Origin: Methylophilaceae bacterium
Lineage (GTDB): Bacteria; Pseudomonadota; Gammaproteobacteria; Burkholderiales; Methylophilaceae
Length of the DNA: 64,000 nt
Direction: 5' to 3'
Assembly (NCBI GenBank): GCA_947379975.1
Contig: CANCPF010000005.1
Coordinates: 30,009-94,008 of the forward strand
Shown piece by piece: positions 35,363 to 44,648 of the stretch; the stretch's first letter is position 1; every line of letters begins with the position of its first letter. The position numbers and the translations under genes are program-made. The notes beneath the pieces were generated by a model. That model worked only from the letters and a program-made list of their open reading frames with translations, ran no database searches and was not told the DNA's origin.

Positions 35363-36194
35363 TTAGTAAACCAATTACACCGTCTAATCCCACGTGATTA
35401 AGCGCGTAAGTAGCCTGTGCTTGCACGATTGGTTTTGCGTGATAGGCAATGCCAATGCCGGCGGCTGACATCATTTTCAAATCATTCGCACCATCACCAA
35501 TAGCAATTGTTTGTGCAACCGTTAGACCTAAATTATCACGTAATTTGATTAATTCATTAGCTTTGGTTTGGGCATCGACAATGGCACCTAGAATATTGCC
35601 TGTTAGCTTTCCGTCAATAATTTCTAAACTGTTGGATACGGCATAATCTAATCCCAGCATCGCTTTTACGCGATCAGCAAAAAAGGTAAATCCGCCAGAA
35701 ACCAGCAATGTTGTGATGTTGTTTTTCTTACATGCTGCTATCCACTCAACGGCTCCTGCGTTCAATGCCAGACGTTCATTTAAAACACGCATTAGGTCTG
35801 ATTCATTTAAGCCTTTAAGCAAGGCTACGCGCTCGCGCAAACTTTGTGCAAAGTCTAGTTCACCCTGCATTGCTCGTTCGGTAATGGCCGCTACTTGTGG
35901 TTTAAGACCAACCATGTCGGCAATTTCATCTATGCACTCAATGCTGATTAGTGTCGAGTCCATGTCCATGACGCATAAGCCAAACTTTTTGATGGTTTGT
36001 GAATCTTCTACGTAAGCGCAATCAATATGCTGTTTAGCGCAAAAACGTTGAATTTCTGCTGGTAAGGATGTTTGATTCGCCAAGTAATAAGCGTGTTGGG
36101 CAGTTTGTACAAATTGCACGCTGGTGTTACATAATTGGTGTATGTGCGCTAAATGTGAATAGCTAATGGCCGAACCTTGAACAACTAGACGCAT
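35355..36194 (-). CDS. serB: Phosphoserine phosphatase
   Basis: 279 residues, HAD family. Nucleophile motif DMDSTLI (about residue 77), motif II Ser in LLVSGGFTFF, Lys in DAQTKANELI, motif IV GDGANDLKM. A short N-terminal region (about 65 residues) corresponds to an ACT-like domain. Final step of serine synthesis, important in serine-rich one-carbon metabolism. Convergent with the DUF455 gene. Confidence 0.96.
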   Translation of the reverse strand: MRLVVQGSAISYSHLAHIHQLCNTSVQFVQTAQHAYYLANQTSLPAEIQRFCAKQHIDCAYVEDSQTIKKFGLCVMDMDSTLISIECIDEIADMVGLKPQVAAITERAMQGELDFAQSLRERVALLKGLNESDLMRVLNERLALNAGAVEWIAACKKNNITTLLVSGGFTFFADRVKAMLGLDYAVSNSLEIIDGKLTGNILGAIVDAQTKANELIKLRDNLGLTVAQTIAIGDGANDLKMMSAAGIGIAYHAKPIVQAQATYALNHVGLDGVIGLLTT

Positions 36195-36388
36195 GACTTT
36201 TAATTTCGATAAAAAATAGGATTATACACTTAGCCTGTTTTGCACCACATAAACTATACACTAATTAATTAAAGCCTAAACACAGCACAAAAACCATAAG
36301 AAAAGTAGGGCAAAAAGTAAGCCAGTGCTAGCGCATTTGACTGAATTGCGCGAAAATATGGGTAATCATTAATTAGAGTCTTGTTCTT

Positions 36389-37552
36389 ATGAATTTGCAT
36401 GAATATCAAGCCAAAACCTTGCTACAAAAATACGGTATTCCGGTCCCGCGTGGACAAGTCATCTCTGTGGCTAAACAGACGCCTGCGGTCACCTCTGAAA
36501 TCGATAGCAATGCTTGGGTAGTCAAAGCGCAAGTGCATGCCGGTGGTCGCGGTAAATCTGGTGGTGTGAAAGTCGTTAAGTCTACTGAAGAAGCGCAAAA
36601 TGTAGCGAGTGAGTTGTTAGGCAAAACCTTGGTAACTTACCAAAATGCGCCTGACGGACAACCAGTGAACCAAGTGTTGATTGAAGAAACATTGCCAATT
36701 GCACGTGAGCTGTATTTATCCATGTTAGTGGATAGAACGCTGGAACGCGTTGTAGTTGTGGCATCTAGCGCAGGCGGCATGGATATTGAAGAAATTGCCC
36801 AAACTAGCCCTGAAAAAATCTTACAAGAAGTGTGTAGCCCATTAAATGGTTTGGTAGATTATCAAGCACGAAATTTAGCATTTAAATTAGATTTGGTTGG
36901 CGAGCAAGTGGCAGCGTTTACTAAGATACTCAAAGGTCTGTATCGCTTATTTAAAGAAAATGACTTGGCTTTGCTGGAAATTAACCCATTAGTGGTGACC
37001 ACCGATGGCAAGTTATTTGCCTTAGACTGCAAAATGAGTGTGGATGATAACGCGCTATATCGCCAAAAAGCGTTGGCAGAACAACGTGACTGGTCACAAG
37101 AGGATAGTAAAGAAGCCATTGCCCATCACGCAGGCTTAAATTACATTGCACTTAACGGTAATATTGGTTGTATGGTGAATGGTGCAGGGCTTGCAATGGC
37201 AACCATGGATTTAATTAAATTACATGGCGGCGCACCGGCTAACTTTTTAGATGTAGGCGGCGGAGCAACGGCTGAAACCGTGACTAAAGCGTTTAAAATC
37301 ATTTTAGCTGACACCAATGTTAAAGCTATTTTAGTGAACATTTTTGGTGGCATCATGCGCTGCGACATTATTGCAGAAGGCATTATTACCGCAGTAAAAG
37401 ATGTCGGTATGCAAATTCCAGTGATCGTGCGTTTAGAAGGGACGAATGTGGAACTAGGTAAAACCATGTTGCAAACTAGTGGGCTGAATATTATTTCAGC
37501 GGATGGCTTAACAGATGCTGCTGTGCAAGCGGTGAAGGCAGTAGCAGTATGA
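36389..37552 (+). CDS. sucC: Succinyl-CoA synthetase, beta subunit
   Basis: 387 residues. ATP-grasp domain starting NLHEYQAKTLLQKYGI with QVHAGGRGKSGGVKVV, and the conserved GNIGCMVNGAGLAMATMD and VNIFGGIMRCD blocks. Closest in remembered pattern to SucC rather than to the malate thiokinase MtkA (DVHEYQAKELL-type). Makes succinyl-CoA from succinate with ATP, or the reverse. Its stop overlaps the sucD start (ATGA), so the two are translationally coupled. Other TCA genes are absent here. Confidence 0.93.
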   Translation: MNLHEYQAKTLLQKYGIPVPRGQVISVAKQTPAVTSEIDSNAWVVKAQVHAGGRGKSGGVKVVKSTEEAQNVASELLGKTLVTYQNAPDGQPVNQVLIEETLPIARELYLSMLVDRTLERVVVVASSAGGMDIEEIAQTSPEKILQEVCSPLNGLVDYQARNLAFKLDLVGEQVAAFTKILKGLYRLFKENDLALLEINPLVVTTDGKLFALDCKMSVDDNALYRQKALAEQRDWSQEDSKEAIAHHAGLNYIALNGNIGCMVNGAGLAMATMDLIKLHGGAPANFLDVGGGATAETVTKAFKIILADTNVKAILVNIFGGIMRCDIIAEGIITAVKDVGMQIPVIVRLEGTNVELGKTMLQTSGLNIISADGLTDAAVQAVKAVAV

Positions 37553-38427
37553 GTATATTAGTGAATAAAAACACCAAAGTGTTATGCCAAGGATTTACTG
37601 GCAAACAAGGCACATTCCACTCTGAACAAGCGCTTGCCTATGGCACAAAAATGGTCGGTGGGGTAACGCCAGGCAAGGGTGGTTTGGTACATTTAGGTTT
37701 GCCGGTATTTAATACTATGCGTGATGCAGTGCGTTTAACCTGCGCTAATGCCAGTGTAATTTACGTACCGCCTGCATTTGCTGCGGATTCTATTTTAGAA
37801 GCCTGTGATGCCGGTATAGATTTGATTATTTGTATTACTGAAGGCATTCCAGTGTTGGATATGCTGAATGTAAAAGCGGCTTTAAAAGCGAACGGTGCGC
37901 GTTTGGTTGGGCCAAACTGTCCTGGCGTAATTACGCCGGATGAATGCAAAATTGGCATTATGCCGGGCAGCATTCATTTGCGCGGTAAAGTCGGCATTGT
38001 GTCACGCTCTGGCACACTTACTTATGAGGCGGTGCATCAAACTACCGCTTTAAAACTAGGCCAAAGTACTTGCGTAGGCATAGGCGGCGACCCGATTAAA
38101 GGCTTGAATTTTATCGAGTGTTTGCAAATGTTTGAAGCGGACGATGAAACTGAAGCTATTATTATGGTGGGTGAAATTGGCGGTTCTGATGAAGAGGCTG
38201 CCGCCGAATATATCAAAAGTCATATCAGCAAACCAGTGGCGGCTTATATTGCCGGCCAAACAGCGCCAGCTGGTAAGCGTATGGGGCATGCTGGTGCCAT
38301 TATTTCAGGCGGTAGCGGCAAGGCGTCTGACAAAATTCGCGCCTTAGAATTGGCTGGTGCAGTGGTTGCAAGCTCACCAGCAGGTCTTGGTGAAGCGGTG
38401 TTAGCGGCTATTAATAGTAAGCAGTAA
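37549..38427 (+). CDS. sucD: Succinyl-CoA synthetase, alpha subunit
   Basis: 292 residues. CoA-binding Rossmann domain (VLCQGFTGKQGTFHSEQA) and ligase domain with the phosphorylated His in GKRMGHAGAIISGG. SRSGTLTYEAVHQTT also matches SucD. Forms the catalytic pair with SucC and starts inside its stop codon. Confidence 0.95.
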   Translation: MSILVNKNTKVLCQGFTGKQGTFHSEQALAYGTKMVGGVTPGKGGLVHLGLPVFNTMRDAVRLTCANASVIYVPPAFAADSILEACDAGIDLIICITEGIPVLDMLNVKAALKANGARLVGPNCPGVITPDECKIGIMPGSIHLRGKVGIVSRSGTLTYEAVHQTTALKLGQSTCVGIGGDPIKGLNFIECLQMFEADDETEAIIMVGEIGGSDEEAAAEYIKSHISKPVAAYIAGQTAPAGKRMGHAGAIISGGSGKASDKIRALELAGAVVASSPAGLGEAVLAAINSKQ

Positions 38428-38455
38428 TTGTTAGGAATACAATTTAATTAATAAC

Positions 38456-39409
38456 ATGAAAACTTTAATCACACGCTTTACGCTGGTTTTAATGTTGGCC
38501 ATTATGCCGTTGTCTTCAGCATTGGCCGCAGAAGACGTTTCTTATTTACTGACTGCCGCCGCAAAAGGTGATGCCGCCACTGTGAAAGCTATATTGGCGA
38601 GTGGCGCTAATGTTAATGTTAAAGATGAGGATGGTCTGAACGCGTTAATGTATGCCGCTCGTAAAGATAATGTAGCCGTCATTGCGGCTTTAATCGGCGG
38701 TGGCGCAGACATCAATGCCAAAGATAACGGCGGTTGGACGGCATTGATGTTTGCTGCCAAAAAGAATAACGTGGCTAGCGTCCAGCTTTTGTTGGAAAAA
38801 GGCGCCGATGCGAAAGTACGTGATGCTGCCGGTTGGAGTGCGTTTGGTATTGCTGCGGTTTCTGGCTATTCGCAGGTGGTTGATGTTTTGGTCAAACATG
38901 ATGTAGACGCTAATACTAAAAGTGATGATGGTAGAACGGTCTTGATGCACGCCGCTAAAAGTGGTGATGTCGCGACTATTGCTGTTTTGTTGGACAATCA
39001 CGTCGATATCCTCGCCCAAGATAGGTTCGGCACAACCGCCTTAATGATAGCCTCACGTGAAGGGCATTTGCCGGCAGTTGAGTTGCTGGCGCAACATGGT
39101 GCGTCAATTAATCAAAAAGATCTATCAAAATGGACTGCGCTTACTTGGGCTGTTAAAAAATCAAAATATGAAACGGCTAAAGCGCTCATAGAAGCTGGCG
39201 CTGATGTGAATAGTTTAGATGCTGAAGGCACGCCTTTATTACATATTGCGGTTGATAACGGTAAAACAGATATGGTCAAATTGCTGTTAGACAATCACGC
39301 AAAAGTGAAAGAAAAAGATCAATATGGCTTAACTGCATTAGTCTATGCGCTAAAAGGTCAGCGTACAGAAATTGTTAAACTCATCAAAGATGCAGGTGGA
39401 TCATATTAA
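38456..39409 (+). CDS. Exported ankyrin-repeat protein (about eight repeats)
   Basis: 317 residues. Signal peptide LVLMLAIMPLSSALAAE. About eight to nine consecutive ankyrin repeats fill the rest (e.g. GLNALMYAARKDNVAVIAAL; GWTALMFAAKKNNVASVQLL; GTTALMIASREGHLPAVELL). Likely a periplasmic protein-interaction scaffold. Starts 28 bases after sucD; no functional link is evident. Confidence 0.88.
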   Translation: MKTLITRFTLVLMLAIMPLSSALAAEDVSYLLTAAAKGDAATVKAILASGANVNVKDEDGLNALMYAARKDNVAVIAALIGGGADINAKDNGGWTALMFAAKKNNVASVQLLLEKGADAKVRDAAGWSAFGIAAVSGYSQVVDVLVKHDVDANTKSDDGRTVLMHAAKSGDVATIAVLLDNHVDILAQDRFGTTALMIASREGHLPAVELLAQHGASINQKDLSKWTALTWAVKKSKYETAKALIEAGADVNSLDAEGTPLLHIAVDNGKTDMVKLLLDNHAKVKEKDQYGLTALVYALKGQRTEIVKLIKDAGGSY

Positions 39410-39448
39410 TTCGCTAAATTATGTTGCTTTAATCATGCGAGCATTTGA

Positions 39449-41062
39449 ATGAAAGTCGCCATCGCGCAAATAAACTGTGTGGTCGGTGATGTTGCAGGTA
39501 ATGTCAAAAAAATCATTGCTAGTGCAAAACAGGCCAAGCAGTTAGGTGCCACTTTATTAGTCACGCCTGAGCTTTCATTATGTGGCTATCCAGCAGAAGA
39601 TTTACTATTACGCACTGATTTTCTGCAAGGCTGCGATTTAGCCCTTAAACAATTAAGTGCGGCCTTAACTGGTATCACTGTGATTGTTGGGCATCCACAG
39701 CAAGTGGGCGAGGCTTGTTTTAATGCGGCTTCTGTGTTGCAGGACGGTAAAATTTTCGCCACATATCATAAACATGTACTTCCAAATTACAGCGTATTTG
39801 ACGAAAAGCGTTATTTCACGGCAGGTGAAGAAGCTTTAGTGTTTGAACATCAAGGTGTGAAAGTTGGCGTACTTATTTGTGCTGACGTATGGGAGTCGGA
39901 GCCAGCGCTTATGGCTAAGCTGGCTGGTGCAGAGTTGCTGGTTACGCTGAATGCCTCGCCTTTTCACATGGAAAAGCAATCAACCCGTTTAGAAGTCTTA
40001 CGCAAACGCGTATTTGAAACCCAGTTGCCGATTATTTATACCAATATGCTGGGTGGCCAAGATGAACTGGTATTTGATGGCGCCTCATTTGTGCTTAATG
40101 CAGAAGGGTTGGTAACGCATCAATTGCCGGCATTTGAGCCAGCCTTAGTCGTGGCTGAATTCAATCATGCGCAGCCAATCACAGGTTTAATCACACCACA
40201 TTTAACAATAGAAGCCTCGGTATACAATGCGCTGAAAATTGGACTAGCGGATTACGTACAAAAAAATGGCTTCCCAGGCGTAGTGCTTGGTTTGTCCGGT
40301 GGTATAGATTCGGCCTTGACTATGGCCATTGCGGTGGATGCCTTAGGGTCAGAGAAGGTGCATGCAGTCATGATGCCTTCAGAATTTACTGCCGACATTA
40401 GCGTTAATGATGCGCGTGAAATGGCTAATCTGTTAGGTGTAAAATATAGCGAAATTGCGATAGGCGATTTGTTTGAAAACTATTTGAAGACACTTGCACC
40501 ACTGTTTGGAGACCTTGCGATGGATGCCACTGAAGAAAATCTGCAAGCGCGTATTCGTGGCATGTTGCTGATGGCGTTGTCGAATAAGTTCGGCAGTATT
40601 GTCGTTACCACCGGCAATAAAAGTGAGATGGCGGTTGGTTATTGCACGCTATATGGCGATATGGCAGGCGGTTTTGCCTTACTTAAAGATGTGCCAAAGA
40701 CCTTGGTATATCAGTTATCTAATTATCGCAATACACTTTCAGCTGCAATTCCACAGCGTATTATTACTCGTCCACCATCCGCTGAGTTACGTGCTAATCA
40801 GTTAGATCAAGATAGTCTGCCCCCATATGAAGTGCTGGATGCTATTATTGAAGCCTATGTTGAAGATGATCTGAGTAGCAAAGATATTGTCGCTTTGGGC
40901 TATACCGAGACAGTAGTCAATCGTGTCATCAGTTTGATAGATCGCAATGAGTATAAGCGCCGTCAGTCACCGGTAGGTGTGCGCATTACGCATAAGGGAT
41001 TTGGTAAAGACCGGCGACATCCAATTACAGTGAAGCTAGATTTTGCGATACACTTAAACTAA
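39449..41062 (+). CDS. nadE: Glutamine-dependent NAD+ synthetase
   Basis: 537 residues. N-terminal nitrilase-type glutaminase (Glu in TPELSLCGYP, Lys in YHKHVLP, Cys in VLICADVWE) and C-terminal synthetase domain with P-loop LGLSGGIDSAL and TGNKSEMAVGY. Converts deamido-NAD to NAD+. Followed after 46 bases by glnB, a common pairing in betaproteobacteria linking nitrogen status to NAD synthesis. Confidence 0.96.
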   Translation: MKVAIAQINCVVGDVAGNVKKIIASAKQAKQLGATLLVTPELSLCGYPAEDLLLRTDFLQGCDLALKQLSAALTGITVIVGHPQQVGEACFNAASVLQDGKIFATYHKHVLPNYSVFDEKRYFTAGEEALVFEHQGVKVGVLICADVWESEPALMAKLAGAELLVTLNASPFHMEKQSTRLEVLRKRVFETQLPIIYTNMLGGQDELVFDGASFVLNAEGLVTHQLPAFEPALVVAEFNHAQPITGLITPHLTIEASVYNALKIGLADYVQKNGFPGVVLGLSGGIDSALTMAIAVDALGSEKVHAVMMPSEFTADISVNDAREMANLLGVKYSEIAIGDLFENYLKTLAPLFGDLAMDATEENLQARIRGMLLMALSNKFGSIVVTTGNKSEMAVGYCTLYGDMAGGFALLKDVPKTLVYQLSNYRNTLSAAIPQRIITRPPSAELRANQLDQDSLPPYEVLDAIIEAYVEDDLSSKDIVALGYTETVVNRVISLIDRNEYKRRQSPVGVRITHKGFGKDRRHPITVKLDFAIHLN

Positions 41063-41108
41063 ATATTTTCAATATATTATAATAAAACATCCACGGAGTT
41101 CGGCGAAC

Positions 41109-41447
41109 ATGAAAAAAATTGAAGCAATCATAAAACCATTCAAGTTAGATGAAGTGCGCGAGTCGCTATCCAGTATAGGCGCCAATGGGCTAACTGTTAC
41201 CGAAGTGAAAGGTTTTGGCCGTCAAAAAGGCCATACTGAGCTTTATCGTGGGGCAGAATACGTAGTCGATTTTTTACCAAAAATCAAACTAGAGTTAGTC
41301 GTATCTGACGATATGGTAGACGCGGCAGTGGACGCAATTATCAAAGCTGCCCACACAGGTAAAATTGGTGACGGTAAGATTTTTGTCAGTGCAGTGGAGC
41401 AGGTCATCCGTATTCGTACTGGCGAAACTGGCGAATCAGCTATTTAA
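41109..41447 (+). CDS. glnB: Nitrogen regulatory protein P-II
   Basis: 112 residues. T-loop GRQKGHTELYRGAEYVVDF with the uridylylated tyrosine at residue 51, and the B-loop GKIGDGKIFV. Binds ATP/ADP and 2-oxoglutarate and controls glutamine synthetase modification and NtrB; P-II proteins also bind NadE in some bacteria. GlnK is the alternative name, but the nadE neighbour and lack of amtB favour GlnB. Confidence 0.93.
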   Translation: MKKIEAIIKPFKLDEVRESLSSIGANGLTVTEVKGFGRQKGHTELYRGAEYVVDFLPKIKLELVVSDDMVDAAVDAIIKAAHTGKIGDGKIFVSAVEQVIRIRTGETGESAI

Positions 41448-41508
41448 TATCAAGCGACCTTAATATCAAGCGACTGTAATATCAAACGACCTTAATATCA
41501 AGAAGCTA
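41445..41508 (+). repeat. Four tandem 16-bp repeats overlapping the glnB stop
   Basis: TAATATCAAGCGACCT (41445-41460), TAATATCAAGCGACTG (41461-41476), TAATATCAAACGACCT (41477-41492) and a diverged TAATATCAAGAAGCTA (41493-41508). The first unit contains the glnB stop codon. Confidence 0.92.
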
Positions 41509-41583
41509 GGCTACTAAAAACGCATCGTATTGTCTTTGTTATTGATGCCTAGTTTTGGTCTGATTTTATATACATAAGGCTAA

Positions 41584-41925
41584 ATGCCAACCATTTTAAA
41601 AACCATACTGTTACTCACCATTTCAAACGTTTTTATGTCGTTTGCTTGGTATGCACATCTAAAAAACTTAAGTCAAAAACCGTGGTTAATTGCTGCATTA
41701 ATTAGTTGGGGCATTGCTTTAATGGAGTATGTTTTTCAGGTGCCAGCTAATCGCTTGGGTTTTACTGTGATGTCGCTGGGTCAACTGAAAATTTTACAAG
41801 AAGTAATTACTTTATCGGTATTTGTACCATTTGCGGTGTTGTATATGCATCAACCACTCAAGTTGGATTTTTTGTGGGCAGGCTTATGCATAATGGGTGC
41901 TGTGTATTTTATGTTTAGAAGCTAA
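41584..41925 (+). CDS. DUF486 / DMT-superfamily membrane protein
   Basis: 113 residues with four predicted membrane helices. Segments SFAWYAHLKNL, SWGIALMEYVFQVPANRLG and GQLKILQEVITLSVFV fit the DUF486 family of small DMT-related proteins. Function unknown. Ends 9 bases before the convergent feoB. Confidence 0.85.
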   Translation: MPTILKTILLLTISNVFMSFAWYAHLKNLSQKPWLIAALISWGIALMEYVFQVPANRLGFTVMSLGQLKILQEVITLSVFVPFAVLYMHQPLKLDFLWAGLCIMGAVYFMFRS

Positions 41926-41934
41926 GTTGAATTT

Positions 41935-43725
41935 CTACCAGCCCAGCCAGCGCGCACCCTGGTAAAACACAAAACTTACCACCCAAGCTAAAGCTAATGA
42001 CCAAGCAATCGAAAGCCACATAAACGCGCTACTTTTTGATTCATTTTTAAGCGTGGCAATAGTCGATAAGCAAGGCGTATAAATCAGCGTAAACAACATA
42101 AAACTCATGGCTTGCACCCAGTCTATCTGTGTGGCCATTTGTGTCATTAGCGCATCTCCTTGCAAGCCGTAAATCACTGCCAGTGCACCAACGACGATTT
42201 CTTTGGCGACAAAACCAAAGATTAAAGCAATAGCAAGCTGACTATTGATGCCTAAGGGATCTAAAATAGGCGCAAATAATACGCCAATTTGACCGGCAAA
42301 AGTGCCAATACTTGCTGGTGGAACATTGCTGGGGAAGTTGGTCAGCGCCCAAACCAGCACTACGCCGATGACGATGAATTTGCTGGCACGCGTTAAAAAA
42401 TGCTTCACTTCTTGCCAGCCACGCAGTACGATTTGGCGTAAGGTGGGAAAGCGATAGGGTGGTAACTCTAAAATAAACGGCTCTGAATTTTTGTATTGGC
42501 CTTGGAAAAGTAAGGCGGTGAGAAACATGGTTAGAAAGCTCATCACATACAGTGAAAATAAGATAAACGGTGCTTGTTTAGCGGTAAATAGCGCAGTAAT
42601 CATAAAGATGAACACTTGAAGTCGAGCTGAGCAAAGTGATAATGGAATGACCAGCATGGTGAGTAGGCGCATAGGGCGTGAGCGCATAATGCGCGTGCCC
42701 ATTAAGGCCGGCACGTTGCAACCAAAGCCCATCAACATCATGACAAATCCGCGGCCGTCTAGGCCCATTCTAGCCATTAACGCATCCATTAAAAAAGCCG
42801 CACGGGACAAATAGCCGCTATCTTCTACCATTGCCATCACTAAAAAGAATAATACGATAATAGGTACAAACGCAGCCACAGTTGATACGCCGTTGTAAAC
42901 ACCATCAAGCATTAAGCCGCTTAACCAAGCTGGGCTTGATGCGAAAATAGGCTCTAAAATACTGGTGCGTAAGAGTAGTAACACCCAAGCTAGGCCGTCT
43001 TGTAAAGGTTTTCCTACACTAAAGATAAATTGGAACAACATAAACATTGCCGCAAAAAATAGCGGCAAGCCCAGCCATTTATGTAGCAGTATTTTGTCTA
43101 GCTTATCGGTGGTATTATCAGTAAATGTGGTTGGAATCTGCACGTGATGTTGAATCAATGCATCCATTTCCTGCTCAATTTTATTATCTTCTTGCAATAA
43201 TTTGCTGATTAGCTGCGGGTCAGAAGCCGGCTGATTTTGGTTAATAATTGCTGTGGCCGCTTGCAAAGCTTTTGGTAAGCCATCCCCATATTTAGCGCTG
43301 ATTTGCAGTACGGGCATTTTTAAGTCTTTAGCAAGGCTTACTGTATCTATTGTAATGCCTGTTTGCTTGGCTTCATCCGCCATATTTAACGCAAGTACAG
43401 AAGGCAATTGTAGTTTTTTAATTTGTAAAACAAGAGAAAGCTGACGGTCGATTTGTGAGCTGTTTAGCAAAATTATCACTAAATCTACCGCGTTACTGGC
43501 TAAGAAATGCCTGACGACCTGCTCGTCTTCAGAAAAACCATGCAGATCGTAAATGCCTGGTAAATCAATCAGCTCTGCTATGTGCCCACCGATTAAAATT
43601 TTTGCACTCATTAAATCAACCGTAATGCCAGGCCAGTTACCAACCCTTGCAGAGGCGCCGCTAATTCGGTTAAATAAAGTGGATTTTCCCGTATTGGGCA
43701 TGCCTAATAATGCGATGCGTTTCAT
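41935..43725 (-). CDS. feoB: Ferrous iron transporter B
   Basis: 596 residues. Cytoplasmic G domain: G1 GMPNTGKST, G3 DLPGIYDL, G4-like ALNMAD. Two gate blocks (SGYLSRAAFLMDALMAR with GFGCNVPA; FVAKEIVVGALAVIYG) within about 8-10 membrane helices. Shorter than the E. coli protein (773), a compact form; the G domain and both gates are kept. Imports Fe2+. Starts 6 bases after feoA. Confidence 0.95.
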   Translation of the reverse strand: MKRIALLGMPNTGKSTLFNRISGASARVGNWPGITVDLMSAKILIGGHIAELIDLPGIYDLHGFSEDEQVVRHFLASNAVDLVIILLNSSQIDRQLSLVLQIKKLQLPSVLALNMADEAKQTGITIDTVSLAKDLKMPVLQISAKYGDGLPKALQAATAIINQNQPASDPQLISKLLQEDNKIEQEMDALIQHHVQIPTTFTDNTTDKLDKILLHKWLGLPLFFAAMFMLFQFIFSVGKPLQDGLAWVLLLLRTSILEPIFASSPAWLSGLMLDGVYNGVSTVAAFVPIIVLFFLVMAMVEDSGYLSRAAFLMDALMARMGLDGRGFVMMLMGFGCNVPALMGTRIMRSRPMRLLTMLVIPLSLCSARLQVFIFMITALFTAKQAPFILFSLYVMSFLTMFLTALLFQGQYKNSEPFILELPPYRFPTLRQIVLRGWQEVKHFLTRASKFIVIGVVLVWALTNFPSNVPPASIGTFAGQIGVLFAPILDPLGINSQLAIALIFGFVAKEIVVGALAVIYGLQGDALMTQMATQIDWVQAMSFMLFTLIYTPCLSTIATLKNESKSSAFMWLSIAWSLALAWVVSFVFYQGARWLGW

Positions 43726-43731
43726 GGGTGA

Positions 43732-43965
43732 TTAATTTGCATGAGTGTTAATGCGAATACGTGCGGCTTCGGCACTACGTAATATGACATCTGTGGTGCC
43801 TAAACGTACTTGAAGTGGCCCATTGAAATTAGCTTGGCGAATTATGCTCAACGGTTTCCCAACGCGAAAACCTAATGCAGATAAACGATGAAATAGTATT
43901 TCATCTGCTTCTATCGCCGAGATGACCGCTTGTTGTCCGATTTTTAGTTGCGATAGAAGTTGCAT
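43732..43965 (-). CDS. feoA: Ferrous iron transport accessory protein A
   Basis: 77 residues, SH3-like FeoA domain (LKIGQQAVISAI; ALGFRVGKPLSIIRQANFNGPLQVRLG). Partner of FeoB in the same operon. A Fur-like site lies about 28 bases upstream. Confidence 0.93.
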   Translation of the reverse strand: MQLLSQLKIGQQAVISAIEADEILFHRLSALGFRVGKPLSIIRQANFNGPLQVRLGTTDVILRSAEAARIRINTHAN

Positions 43966-44276
43966 GGGCGTATCAGTTGCTTGTTCGTAAATGATAATGA
44001 TTCTTGATTATGGCATAAACTGATGCTTATGTGCGGCATGAAGTGCAGAATTAAGCTAATTTTATGTTAATTATAGTGGCTTTTCATTTAGCTTAGGTTG
44101 TGTAGATATTTATATGACGTAAATGGCTGCTAATCAGATATAGGTTGTTATTTGTGTATGGAATCTCATCTTTAGAGTTAATAAAAATAAATCTCCTGTT
44201 AGAATACGTTCATAATCTTCACTTTCGACTCTAAGCGGGCAGTCGCCCCCCCCAGTTGAATTAAAAATAATCAGCG
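43966..44276. other. 311-bp region upstream of feoA
   Basis: No gene seen. Holds the Fur-like site, a C8 tract (44246-44253), a GGGC-AGTC-GCCC hairpin just before it, and one copy of the TCACTTTCGAC repeat (44219-44237). Confidence 0.5.
43993..44012 (-). promoter_or_regulatory. Probable Fur-binding site for feoAB
   Basis: GATAATGATTCTTGATTATG. The left nine bases match the Fur consensus half GATAATGAT exactly and the right part contains GATTAT. It is 28 bases upstream of the feoA start, where it would overlap the promoter. Iron-dependent repression of feoAB is expected. Confidence 0.6.
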
Positions 44277-44549
44277 CTATTTATTTGAAGCTAAAAAATC
44301 TTTATATTCTTTTGTAACTTCCTCTAAGTGCTTGTGGTTTTCATCTGAACCGAAAGTGTCACAAGCATTCAACGCAGCAATATACTTAGCAACGATTCCA
44401 GCAGGGATTTTTTTTGTTACCTGAGTTTTTTTCAAGGAAGAACGGTAAGCTGAATTAGGGTAAAAACTAGATTTAGAACCAATTTGTTGATTTGATGAGT
44501 TGGTAGGACTGTCTTTATTGCTAGTTTCTGATTTTCGATTGTTAGTCAT
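44277..44549 (-). CDS. Small hypothetical protein next to pqqA
   Basis: 90 residues. The N-terminal 45 residues are Ser/Asn/Lys-rich and probably disordered; the C-terminal half looks helical (IVAKYIAALNACDTFGSDEN, then EEVTKEYKDFLASNK). No signal peptide, no recognised family, and no strong ribosome site before the start. It lies downstream of the pqqA terminator on the same strand. Coding status is uncertain. Confidence 0.45.
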   Translation of the reverse strand: MTNNRKSETSNKDSPTNSSNQQIGSKSSFYPNSAYRSSLKKTQVTKKIPAGIVAKYIAALNACDTFGSDENHKHLEEVTKEYKDFLASNK

Positions 44550-44600
44550 ATCAATTACTCAGAAAAAAGTTAGATGGGTTAGATAGCAAATTTTAGATAT

Positions 44601-44629
44601 AAAAAAACCTAATCGTTTCTGAATAGGTT
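44601..44629 (-). terminator. Rho-independent terminator of pqqA
   Basis: On the minus strand AACCTA (44629-44624) pairs with TAGGTT (44611-44606) and is followed by a run of seven T (44607-44601). It lies about 20 bases after the pqqA stop, so pqqA would make a very short mRNA. Confidence 0.8.
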
Positions 44630-44648
44630 GTTTATTCGTTAAGACAGA

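Noticed and set aside
36389..38427. Malate thiokinase (mtkAB) instead of sucCD
   Set aside because: The N-terminus and the internal blocks follow SucC/SucD patterns, and no serine-cycle genes (malyl-CoA lyase, glycerate kinase, hydroxypyruvate reductase) are nearby.
29684..39409. Effector-type ankyrin proteins
   Set aside because: Both ankyrin proteins carry plain Sec signal peptides and lie among metabolic genes; no secretion-system context.
41445..41508. Possible CRISPR array
   Set aside because: Head-to-tail 16-bp repeats without spacers; no cas genes.
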